This document shows, in pieces, positions 23,371-33,857 of a stretch of DNA of 64,000 bases. The notes beneath the pieces were generated by a model. The model was not told where the DNA came from. It did not search any database and saw only the letters and a program-made list of their open reading frames with translations. The stretch is from contig JAMXDE010000005.1 of assembly GCA_026770025.1 (NCBI GenBank), forward strand, positions 3,224,001 to 3,288,000. The letters run 5' to 3'. Source of the DNA: Craspedostauros australis. Lineage: Eukaryota; Bacillariophyta; Bacillariophyceae; Mastogloiales; Achnanthaceae. The number at the start of each line of letters is the position of its first letter. Position 1 is the first letter of the stretch. Made by a program: the position numbers and the translations under genes.

Positions 23371-24168
23371 TTACGTTGGCACTCCGATACTCTCGGTGTC
23401 CGTTCGTTCTCTTGCCCGATGCTCTTGGCGCATTTGTCTGTTTCGTAGATTCAGTCTCCGACTATGAGTCGGTATGCGAGATCCTCTCTCGCTACTCTTC
23501 GTATTCTCTCTCTCTCTCAATATCGTATGCTCCTGCTACACGATACTTCGCATTCGATGCATACTCTGCATCCGATACTCTGTTCGTTCACTACTGGTTC
23601 CTACTCCATGAATACTTACCATTTGAACTTCACCTCTCATATCCATGATCTTGATGCCCTTTGGTCATCGGATCTTCGCCTCCTGCTCTGACCTGGAGAC
23701 AGATGTCGACGTGGTGACACGATGACATCCTGTCAATGTCAGTAGGCATCCTTCTGATCTCCAGATGTCACGTTCCATTGGTGATGCAGTAGTCTGTCAG
23801 ATGATATCGTCATCTGAGGTTTAGTTGGGAAGTACCTCGAGATTCTCTTGGTACCATTGATGGATGGACGGACGATCTTCCAATTCTCTCAGAAATCGTT
23901 GTTTGCAAATTTCCTCCAGAAATTCTGCTCATTTTCGTGTGTTCCATTTCCACTGTAATTCTGATGAATCACAGCATACTATTGACACGAATGTAGTTAT
24001 ACCGTACAAGTGCGTATGAGAGAATAACGGGTGAACGATGCACATATACACGTACATCTCGACATATACTCACATGTACATCTCGACAGAAACCACAAAA
24101 ACTCCCAAATTGCCGTTGGAGGAGCGATTCGAGATGAAGACACAAGACGAGACCCGGACGAAAAGTGA
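23371..24168. other. Intergenic, simple-sequence-like
   Basis: TC-rich stretches (around 23505-23520) and repeated ATACTC..GAT words (23450-23600) give weak low-complexity frames. No gene is supported. Confidence 0.5.
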
Positions 24169-24214
24169 GAGTTGAGTTATGAACGCTCTTGTTGGGGCGT
24201 TCATAACTCAACTC
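24169..24214. repeat. Perfect 18-bp inverted repeat with 10-nt loop
   Basis: The arm GAGTTGAGTTATGAACGC (24169-24186) is exactly complementary to 24197-24214, separated by ten bases. It lies in an AT-rich non-coding region. It would form a strong hairpin in RNA from either strand. It could be a small-RNA precursor, a transposon end or a cruciform; no function is claimed. Confidence 0.9.
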
Positions 24215-26494
24215 CAGGATTTCATAATTTTTCCGATTGACGTTATATGCTCGTTTCGGTCCTGGTCACCCCCTGTTCGGAAGGTATCTTGTGTTCATAA
24301 TGGAGTGATCTGATTGGCTTAGAAGCCGATATTATGAAAATATGAGTCACACAACCACGTCCAGTATTCTGTGTTGTGTGCTTGGTTCGTGTTTCGCATT
24401 CACAAGGATTTTGACTGCTGTGTCCGGAATCGGGTGTTCTTAAACACCGAATTGCTGCACCCCCCAAGAGTGTGGAGTCGAGCGTCAGGAAAAGATATAT
24501 TATCACACCTCCCGCTTTGGATCTTTGTCACACCAAAATTGTGAGCTGCACGTGTTTTTGCGGTGGAGAACGCCACGTGCCGAATGCGAACCGGGCTGTG
24601 ACGTTCGTGACCTCAATGCAGGAATGGAAGTCACACCTGTATGTCACAGGGGGCAACGATGTTGGATTGTGACCAGCATCACAATACACTCAACTACAGC
24701 CCCTGTGCCGCAACGAACAAGAATAGAGTATACAAGACAGGCCGGCGTCGCGAAGTGTGAGATGGCTCGTGAAAGAGTCCCTGATGACAATCCGGTGAAT
24801 GATCGGAGAAGGATCGGAGATTGTCCCAGAATGAGAAGTCAGAGGAGGAAACATCCAAGCTGTTCTTGTGAAACATGGAGACCATGATCTGATCAAATGG
24901 AACGAGTCAGGTGTATTAGGAATTGAGGGTACGCTTTTACCAAGGTATCCATGATTGCCTCACCTTCCAATTATAGTGTCACGACTCGATGGAATCAACT
25001 TTTTTGATCACACTCGGACCACCTTGTAGCTTGTCCCTCCTCACTCCTCCATCAGTGACTGACATCAAACACAGTCATGTCCTGCCATAGAGTCTATCCA
25101 TGCACCATCGCTGAAATGAGGGCAAACCTATGATTCAACCACTAGCGATGTATTCGCACATGAGCCAAGCCTATGTGTGATACTGTCAATAAGTCCCAAG
25201 CATGTTGACACGCATCGACAGACAAGGAGTCACCCCAATGGGAGAAATGGTGAGAAGGAGAAACGGAGGTGATCCCTTATTCACCCAAGAGCACAAATGA
25301 CGACACAACATCAATCAAACATGACCACTGAGCAAGTCATGATGGCATAGGAAGAATACTGAGGAATCAAAGATGAAGTGGGATCGATCAGTGTGAGACC
25401 CATGCTGAGGTACCTGTGTGGCTACGAGAAATAGTGCTCGAATGTAGAAGAGGCATGACACTATGGATATGCACGATGAATCTGCAGGAGAGAGCATGAG
25501 AGCAAGATGATCAAGCAGAGGAAAGCAACCATGAACATGTATATGACAATAGTTGGATTTTTGTGTACTGTTGTGACACGATCCGGAAGGGATGGCCTAG
25601 TTGACTGCCAGATTCTAGGAATCTGATGGTGAAGTCAACGTGGGGCGACCGTCTGGAGATTAGTAGTGTGTGTGTGTGTGACAATGAAGTAGATTAGTGT
25701 TGTTGTGCTGATCTTGAGTTGTGCTATTTGTTATTTGAATAGTCTGCATTGTGAGTTGATCAGTTTGAGACGTAGGATGAAGAAACAATTGTTAGTTGAG
25801 TAGTGCGGCTCTGCACTGACCTTTGGAGGTTCAGTGCTGAAGGCGGATGGGTCCTCTCTTTCTCTCTTTCTCCAGTATCTCATCGTAGTTGTTCTACGTT
25901 CGAGTACAAAGCCTTGACACCTTGATTGAGGTTGAGATCGAGAACACAGGTTGTCAGGGCAAGGGAATTGATGTAGGATTCCCTGCATGTGTTGAAGCTG
26001 GGAAGATCTCTTTGGCTATTGTCATGCGGGGCTATCAGGTTGCATAGCTGACAATGGAATTCAGGTTGGCAGCATTGCAATAGCTCAGGAGAGCACATAG
26101 TTCCCAAGGTGTCTTGATCCATTGACTCGAATAGTATTCGAGTCAGTGGTGATTCATGAGTGAAAGTGGGAGAAGGAGGGAAAATAGTGATTGTTCCGTA
26201 TTTGTTGGTGGGAGGTTTCGCGCCAAAATTTCGCGCCAAAATAATTTCATGGTGCGACAAGGAACACACTGAGTGAAAAAGTAGTCCGTTCTTTAGATGA
26301 ACTTCAACTACAATGGTGAATTGTTACCAATCATGCTTACTGTGGAATTGGAATTGAAGAGAGTCAAGTTGTTTGTTCTCACAGTTCTAAAATGGTACGA
26401 TCTAAAAACAGATTAGTTCATACTAGAACTCCGGATTTCCAACACTTGCGGATATCCATTTCAAACGGTTGGTTGACTCGCTGATCGAGGTCTG
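24215..26494. other. Repeat-rich intergenic, no supported gene
   Basis: There is a (TG)n run near 25662-25680. A region at 25740-26494 is related in order and words to 14302-15149. A 129-codon minus-strand frame (25880-26269) shows weak similarity to a shorter minus frame at 14683-14919, which again points to a shared repeat rather than a gene. I see no transposase or RT motif. Confidence 0.45.
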
Positions 26495-27486
26495 TTCCGA
26501 TTCACTTAGATCGTTCAAGTCGAATGATTGTGTTTGAGTAAATAAACTAAATGTGTATAATACCGTAACTACCAGTGAAATGCTGTATTGATCGTAATCA
26601 CAAAATTCACCGGAGCTCCTTACGAACCAGGATTGGAGAAGCACAATTATCTTTGATCGTTCCCTCAGCCACGAATGATATAATTTTAGTCATATCCGGT
26701 CATCGACTTGTCAGCCCAAGAGGGTTCAATTGTACGTGGCATCCACAAATGGGACTGGTTCTCGCGCCAACAGAAACGAACGCTTGTTTCTCTAGCACAT
26801 CCAATTCAGTCTCAGTTATTCGCGCTGCAAGAAAGCTCGCGTCATTTGGTCATCTTTCCGTCGCCGCCAGGGTCAATCTGGCCCATCACGAGGGGGCCAT
26901 TCAGTCGCAAGAGATTCAAGTAGGAAACGGTCGCACAATCAATACATCAAGTTTCGCCTGAAGACACAAATTTGTCGCTCGTCTGGTCTTGATACTGTTG
27001 TCGCTCGCCTGCGGTTTCATTCGCGTTCACGAAAGCACGTGACAAAGAAGGAAGTAGCTCGTCACATCTTCGCCGACGATGCGCCTTGGGCCTTCTGGCA
27101 CGATCATTGCCTCTTTGCGATGAAACTCCGCACATTTTTTGGGTGGAGGCATCAACAACGCGACCAGTGCCCGCCGCTGTGAACACACAACACCACAACA
27201 GTTTTCTTCGCGAAGTTGTTGCTGGCATGTGCGAGAGAGTCAACACAAGATCAACAACAACACCACGGATCACGCTTTCCCTTGTGTTTGTGTCAGAATC
27301 ACTCGTTGGGATCCCGCAACAGAAAACGAGGAAGACGACCCCCTCCTGCGCGCGCGTGTAGACTGTCTCAGCATCTCAAAAAGCTGTCAACCACAAGGTC
27401 ATCATAAAATTGACATGCTGCAGAAGTCGATCAGCTCTGCATCTCTTTGCGCGCACAAGTTGCTCTAATCCCATCCACACCGCGCC
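26495..27486. repeat. Duplicated upstream block C (before STAND gene 4)
   Basis: Homologous to blocks A and B, and a mosaic of them. 26930-27045 follows block B, 27046-27385 follows block A (including the ATTTTTTGGGTGGAGGC segment), and 27386-27486 again follows block B. It contains the promoter-proximal sequence of STAND gene 4. Confidence 0.75.
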
Positions 27487-30400
27487 ATGCAAGTCGAACA
27501 GTACCATCTCCGCGCGAGCAAGGCGCCGATTGTTGGAGATTTTCAAGAAGATGAGTATTCTCCCTTCGAGGAAGAACATCACTCCAATACCAAAACCAAC
27601 CCCGGTACCGAAACCACTCCTAATGCTATCGGAACCTCCAACGCACCTGATGCCGCTGGCCCCTCAAGCGGCGTCGCTCCATGGAAGGACACATCGCAAT
27701 TCCTCGGTAGAGAGGCAGAGCTCGAACAGCTCAAAGCTCTGAAGGACAAGATCATCGGGGAGCACCAGAGCAATGCCACTCCCCCTGCACCGGAATCATC
27801 TGCTGATGAGGACAAGGACAAGACCAAGGACAAGACCAAGGACAAGACCAAGGACAAGACCAAGGCAACAACGCCAGCACCCAAACCAAAGCCAAGCAAG
27901 AGACTCGATGTGCATCCAGCCGTTCTGGTCTGGGGTGTCAGCGGTACAGGAAAGTCTGCTCTCGTCGATCACTTCCTCGACACGTGCTGTATCTGCAACA
28001 CTGGCGTCGACCAGAAGCAAACGAAGACCGAACAAGCGGATGCAGGCGATGCAGCACCATCTTGCTCCTGCTGCTACGTTCTTCGTGGAAAGTATGACGA
28101 GTACACGGGTCAGAGTGACCCGTTCTCGGCCATCGTCCAAGCCCTCCAAGACTTCACGACCCAGCTCAAGAACGGACCCAAGGAAGAACTCGATCGCATG
28201 CGTGAATGCGTGCGGAAGGCCTTCCCCACTGGTGGACTTCGTCCAATGGTGAAAGTGGTACCGTCTCTCTCCATCCTGGCGCCCAAGTCAGCTCGAGGCA
28301 ATGCCTCTGTCATGAGCCAGTCCGTCAGCCGCCGCGATGACCACAGCATGAGCATGCACGGCAGCCAGATGAACGGCGACGCACCGTCATCAGGGTCGGG
28401 TGGAGCCATCACCGAAAAGGCATGGAACCAGCTCAAGTACATCTTCGTACAGTTCATCAAGGCAATCTCGACGAAGGAACGACCCATCTACATGTTCCTC
28501 GACGATCTGCAGTGGTCCGCTAACATCGGACTGGACCTGATCGCGCACATGGTGGGCGATCCAGCGATCAGACATTTCATGTTACTGGGCGCCATCCGCC
28601 AGGACACTAACCCGCACACCGACGAACCACTGGATCTCACCCCCGACCATCCTCTGGCACGGTGCCTCGTCGCGCCGCTGTCGCCAGATGCTGCCGTCGA
28701 TAGCGACCCAAATGCAGCTGCTGGGTCTGATGATGCATCAGTCATGACTGCATCCACGGCAATGTCCCAAGTGGGCACGCGTCATTATCCAAGAAGTCTG
28801 CGCCAGATCACGATCACCAACCTCACGCTGGACGACATGACCGCATGGCTCTCGAGCATGCTGGACTGCAACGACATCGAAGATCTGTCTGAGAAGCTCT
28901 ACGCCAAGACAGAGGGTAACGTCTACTTCACCTTGCAGGCTCTCGAAGAGCTCGAAAGGAAGGATATCCTCGCCTTCAACCTCCTTTCCCAGCAATGGGA
29001 ATGGAGCCTTTCCAACCCAGAGGATGACGATGATAGCAACGCCGGCAGCGCCCAGCTGCCCATCAGCGACAACATCCTCGGTATCATCGAGTCCAAGCTG
29101 CGAGACCTTCCCATGCAGCTGCAACAGATCCTGTCAGTTGCTGCCTACATCCGATCGACGTTCGAGATCTCGGTGATGCTCAGGGTGCTCCAGAACGAGT
29201 GCAAGCATGTGGATGGTGAGATCGACTCCATGGACCGCATATCGACCGCCCAAGACCTCTCCGACATGCTGGAGACTGCAGTTCTGGAGCGTCTGATCTC
29301 CAACCCCATCGGTGGTACCAAGTATCACTTCGCACATGATCGCATCCAGCAGGCGGCACAGGGCATGATCCCAGCTGGCGAAGCTCGCGACAAGCTGCGC
29401 GTGCGCATCGGGCACTGCTTGCTGAAGATGCATCGACGCATGCAGGTTCGCCGTCAGCATGAGCAAGAGGAGGAGTTTGAAGAGACTCTTGAGGTCAACC
29501 ATGGGCACAAGAAGGCAAGCGGGATGGAAGCTCAAGACAAGTTCAACATGTCTTCTCAATCTACGCATTCGACAACATCGGCCGAAACCTTCACTTCGAC
29601 CTTGACCACTTCAGAAGTCGATGACGGTCTCCTGTTCGTGGCTGCGGACCACTTGAACAGCGTGCCAACCAAGGATCATATTTTCTCTGCCACCATGAAC
29701 ATGGAGGTGGGTGACAAGGCCCTGGAGATGGCAGCCCTCGAATCTGCCGTCGGATACCTGCAAAAGGCACATGCTGCGTTGCAGCGCGTGAGAAGCAGCG
29801 CACCGACGAAGGCCTCCACCAAGACCAAGGGATCTGCCAAAACCCAAGCCGCTCCCGGCTCATCCATCTGGGACAGCGACGAGCACTACGATCTCTGCCT
29901 GCACATCCACTGCGCGCGTGCTGACGTTGAGCTGTCGCTGGGCAACTACGAAGTCGGCTACAAGCTGTGCGACGACGTGCTGGAGAGAGCCCGCTCGTTG
30001 GAGGACAAGATGGCGACATACCTCTCCATGGGAAGAGCCTTGGCCAGACAGGACCGCCATGCGGAAACCATGGCTGTGGAGCTGCGCTTGCTCCGGTCAT
30101 TGAAGAGCTTCCCCAAGCGATGGTACACGTTCCACATCATGAGATGCATGATGAAGATCAAGTCCTTCCTGAAGAAGAACACCAACGAGGAGATCCTCTC
30201 AAGACCACTGATGACGAACCCAAAGAAGCTCTTCGCCATGAAGGTTGCCCTCGACTTCAGCATTTGCACGAAGACGACCGGCAACATGCTCATGGTGATC
30301 CTCAACCTCGGCAAGATGATGTCCACCACCATCAAGTACGGCATCTGCAAGGAATCGGCCGCCGCCTTCGTCACCTACGGCCTCGTCATTTCCAACATGG

Positions 30401-31662
30401 GAGACCAAGCTACAGCAGAACGCTGCACAGAGATCTCGCATGCAATCCTCGATTTGGTTGACGGAAAAACGAGCCAAGGCCAAGTCCGATTTTTGACATC
30501 CTGGTACATCATCCCCTTCAAGTGTCCTTTCCCAGACGTCCTGCGGCAGTTCAGGAGAGGCTATCTGGATTCTCTGGAGGTCGGAGAGTTTGACATGGGC
30601 CTCATGAATTACCAAGGCGCCATTTGCATGGGAATGTACTACGGAATGGAGCTGGGACCGCTGCTCAAGGCGGCTGATGCGGCCCTTGATCAATATGCAG
30701 CATACAAGGTCACAGGCTTCAGCGGCGTCGCCGTGAACCTTCGGGTCATATTCGCAAACTTCCTGGAAGAAGAGCCGATCAACTGGCCTGAGTTGGAACA
30801 ATTATCCAAGCGGGATGTCCTGACGGAGACTCTAGATCAATCTGACCTCGTCTTCGATTCGATGCTCTTCTACACGCGAGCCTTCCTGACCTTGTTCCAT
30901 CGGAAGTACGAAATGGCGGAACGACTGATCCGCAACTTCGTCCTCCTCAACATTGGCGAGATGTCATGCATGGTCATCATCGCCGAGTGCTACGTAGCAG
31001 GACTGGCTGCCGCCGAGAGGTTCCGAGTGACAAGAAAACGCAGTTATCTCACAACCCTGCGCAAGCTGACCAAGAAGCTGAGAGACACCGCCGAGGTCAG
31101 AGGCAAATTCTGGATGTACCAAGTGCTCTTGATGGAGGCAGAAGAGCTCGCAATCACCCTCAAGAACAAGCAGGACCCCAAGATCCAGCATGCCTACAAC
31201 CTTGCGATCGCCGCAGCAACCAAGGCTGGCTGCATCCATGAAATTGCCCTCGCCAACGAGATGGCTGGAGAACACTTCGTCGAGCACGGCTCCAAGGAGA
31301 TGGTTGGTGACTACTTCGTTCACGCTGTGGACTACTACGCGGCGTGGGGCTGCAAGAGCAAGGTCAACGACATCAAGAAGCGGCGCAAGCAGTACTTGAA
31401 GACCCTCAACGATCCCGATCGCCAGCGTCCGGAGGGCCTCACTGACGACGGCAATGGCAACTTCCTCTTCGGAATCACCCGGGATTCTTTCACTGGGGCG
31501 ATCACTTCAAGGTGCGCAGACCTTGATACATTCGCCGACCGTGGCAAGGGTGGCGATGGTCCTGGCAGTGCGCTCGTGTTCGGGTCGGAGCTCGGAGATG
31601 GTATGGATGGTTCCGTGGGCCTCGATGAGGATGATCTGTCTGTGTTGACCGACATCGATTAA
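27487..31662 (+). CDS. STAND-type predicted ATPase with TPR-like repeats (copy 4)
   Basis: Single-exon, 1391 residues, intact, with Walker A GVSGTGKS, Walker B MFLDDLQW and the SVLTDID tail. The first 225 codons match copy 2, including the four DKTK units and the KTEQADAG insert. From about 28163 it switches to copy-3-like bases (for example GGTACCGTC and the SARGNAS segment). The TPR-like half then carries many private replacements, such as VALDFSICTKTTGN, GLMNYQG and KVTGFSGVAVN. This mosaic points to gene conversion. It converges on an intact P450 289 bp downstream. Confidence 0.9.
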   Translation: MQVEQYHLRASKAPIVGDFQEDEYSPFEEEHHSNTKTNPGTETTPNAIGTSNAPDAAGPSSGVAPWKDTSQFLGREAELEQLKALKDKIIGEHQSNATPPAPESSADEDKDKTKDKTKDKTKDKTKATTPAPKPKPSKRLDVHPAVLVWGVSGTGKSALVDHFLDTCCICNTGVDQKQTKTEQADAGDAAPSCSCCYVLRGKYDEYTGQSDPFSAIVQALQDFTTQLKNGPKEELDRMRECVRKAFPTGGLRPMVKVVPSLSILAPKSARGNASVMSQSVSRRDDHSMSMHGSQMNGDAPSSGSGGAITEKAWNQLKYIFVQFIKAISTKERPIYMFLDDLQWSANIGLDLIAHMVGDPAIRHFMLLGAIRQDTNPHTDEPLDLTPDHPLARCLVAPLSPDAAVDSDPNAAAGSDDASVMTASTAMSQVGTRHYPRSLRQITITNLTLDDMTAWLSSMLDCNDIEDLSEKLYAKTEGNVYFTLQALEELERKDILAFNLLSQQWEWSLSNPEDDDDSNAGSAQLPISDNILGIIESKLRDLPMQLQQILSVAAYIRSTFEISVMLRVLQNECKHVDGEIDSMDRISTAQDLSDMLETAVLERLISNPIGGTKYHFAHDRIQQAAQGMIPAGEARDKLRVRIGHCLLKMHRRMQVRRQHEQEEEFEETLEVNHGHKKASGMEAQDKFNMSSQSTHSTTSAETFTSTLTTSEVDDGLLFVAADHLNSVPTKDHIFSATMNMEVGDKALEMAALESAVGYLQKAHAALQRVRSSAPTKASTKTKGSAKTQAAPGSSIWDSDEHYDLCLHIHCARADVELSLGNYEVGYKLCDDVLERARSLEDKMATYLSMGRALARQDRHAETMAVELRLLRSLKSFPKRWYTFHIMRCMMKIKSFLKKNTNEEILSRPLMTNPKKLFAMKVALDFSICTKTTGNMLMVILNLGKMMSTTIKYGICKESAAAFVTYGLVISNMGDQATAERCTEISHAILDLVDGKTSQGQVRFLTSWYIIPFKCPFPDVLRQFRRGYLDSLEVGEFDMGLMNYQGAICMGMYYGMELGPLLKAADAALDQYAAYKVTGFSGVAVNLRVIFANFLEEEPINWPELEQLSKRDVLTETLDQSDLVFDSMLFYTRAFLTLFHRKYEMAERLIRNFVLLNIGEMSCMVIIAECYVAGLAAAERFRVTRKRSYLTTLRKLTKKLRDTAEVRGKFWMYQVLLMEAEELAITLKNKQDPKIQHAYNLAIAAATKAGCIHEIALANEMAGEHFVEHGSKEMVGDYFVHAVDYYAAWGCKSKVNDIKKRRKQYLKTLNDPDRQRPEGLTDDGNGNFLFGITRDSFTGAITSRCADLDTFADRGKGGDGPGSALVFGSELGDGMDGSVGLDEDDLSVLTDID

Positions 31663-31951
31663 GCATGAGGAGCCTAAACCGTTGCTCCGTGGAGTACATA
31701 CTCGTAGTATCGAACTTGGAATAGAATAGTATATATCACACTGCTGATTTCGTCTCTCCTTCACTCGTAGAAAGCGACTATATGTGGAGTATCAAATGCG
31801 AGTTGTGGTGGTGATATGCAACGAGTAAACCCAAACCATTCGATCCCCACATCCCCTCGCAAAAGGAATGGATCCGATCAGGCTGCCGCAAACGAATCTA
31901 GTTGTTGGCATGCGGCACCGCAGTATGCCGCGTTGAAATTACAACCCCTCT

Positions 31952-33857
31952 TCAGTGTTGTCTTGGTCGGATCGTGAGGCCTACATCGTCCGACGGGTCC
32001 AGTATTCCGAACTCGTCAAGGGTCATATCGAACTCTGTTGTCCCCTCCACCTCGACATCAAATTGGTGGATCAAGCTAGCCACGAAGTTCTTAGCGGCGG
32101 CTGTCACGAACTTGCGAGCTGGGCAGTTGTGTGCCCCGCCTCCAAACCCTCGGAACGGATCCAGGATAACATCGCCGTTCTTAGTTCGGAATACTTTTCG
32201 CTTTCCTGTGCTTTCATCCGGCAAGAATCGATCCCATTGGAATTCGGATGGGTCTTGGAAGACGTGCTCGTCATGGTGCAGTATTGGGTGGTACATGACG
32301 AGCAGATCGCCTTTCTTCATTTCGTACTTGCTGCAACGTTCGCTCTTCAATTTCAGGTCCATGGTGAAGTCCTTCATCACCTCACGTGCTATGGCTGTAT
32401 GCTCGGACATACGAATCGCCTCCTTAAACGCAGATCCCATGCCGTGCATTTTATCGACCTCGTCCATGGTGAATGTATCATCGAACGCACTGGCGTCAGC
32501 GGAACGCTCGGAACGGATGTTTTCAATCTCTCGTCGAAGGTGCTTCACTGTATCCTTGCTACTACACACGTAGTACAGCATCCAGAACATGGACGGGATG
32601 AAGTTGGTAGCTGATGACCATATCTGTGGAAGCGTGGTGAGGCGTTTGAGATGTTTGAGGATGCGGCGAATAGTGGTAGGTGCACAAACAAAAACAGTTC
32701 CGAAGGCAAGTAGAGAACGTGGAAGGGATGAAATAAAGCGAATCGAGTTAGATGCGGCGTGCTGGTGCGATTGTGCGCAGTTGATTCACGGGGGTAGATA
32801 CGATCAACCACGCCTTGTACCAAACTCGTACTCATACTCGTACTCGTCCATGTACTGGCATGGTGCATTCAACACGCTGGAAATCCATGGAGTAGCCACT
32901 GATACGTACAGCAATGAGAATGTCTCGAACCATCTCCTCCTCCCCGAATCCGTTTTCCGCGAAGACTGCTCTGCGTTTCAACATGTAGTCAGAGGGTTGA
33001 AAGGAGGCTGACTTCAGAAACGCCATAATACGTTCACGGGCCTCGTATGCCGGCTTGTTGGCATTCTTGATATCCGAGCCCTTGGCTGCGGTGATGATTG
33101 ACGTCGCGAATTCCCAGTACGATTCGCACGTCTCGTCATCGAACACAGACTTCGATACAATTGTCTGAAGCACAGCGTTGAATATCACCTTGTGGGTGAA
33201 GTCTCGGAGCCGAAATCGAGCGACACCGTCTGCCGATTGGTCCATGCAGAGCTTGACGCGGCCCATCGTCGACGATTGGAATCGTCTGTTGCTCCGCACC
33301 AGACCATCGTCGCTGGTCAAGAGGTGTTGCATCATGAAATGGAAAGGCTTGCGAGCAGGACCATCGATGAACTTGGTCGTCTTCAGTTCCCTTCCGAACA
33401 TTCTTCCCCACAACGGCTCGAACAATGGCAGTGCGGACAGCGTATCCACCCCATGTCGAAATATGGCCGGAAAGACGATGGGGTCCACGACAATATGCAT
33501 CGTCTTCCCCGCCACGAGAACGGAAACGAATGGTGCTCCATCCACGGTGTCGCGGTACTTCCTGGCAAGGCCGCCAAACCCGAGCCTCACCAGCTCCAAG
33601 GCATTGCCAAGCCAGGGGATCCAATGCGGGATCATCAGCGGCCGCACGGGCTGTTCATCTTGAGCTGTCGTCGCTCTGGATTTAGATGCAGTCGATTCGC
33701 CCCGCTGGAGACCAGAGAGCCAGCGGATGCCCAGGGTGGCCACTCCAAACGCCAAGACGGCGGCAGCGACCAACAATGTAGTGTCACACTCAGATCCAAG
33801 CCTGCCAAAGGCAGACACAGTTGCGTTGACTGGAGCAGAGACGACGTCTTCAAACAT
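31952..33857 (-). CDS. Cytochrome P450 (two exons), paralog of 6011-7871
   Basis: Exons 33857-32910 and 32623-31952 join in phase 0 to give about 539 residues. The 286-nt intron has a GTACGT donor and a TTCCACAG acceptor, at the same position as in the 6-kb P450. An N-terminal hydrophobic anchor is followed by a proline-rich hinge. It carries the K-helix EAIR, the I-helix segment IWSSATNFIPSMFW, and a heme loop FGGGAHNCPARK. Here the residue two after the heme Cys is Ala, where the 6-kb copy has the more usual Gly. It is convergent with STAND copy 4. Substrate is unknown. Confidence 0.88.
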
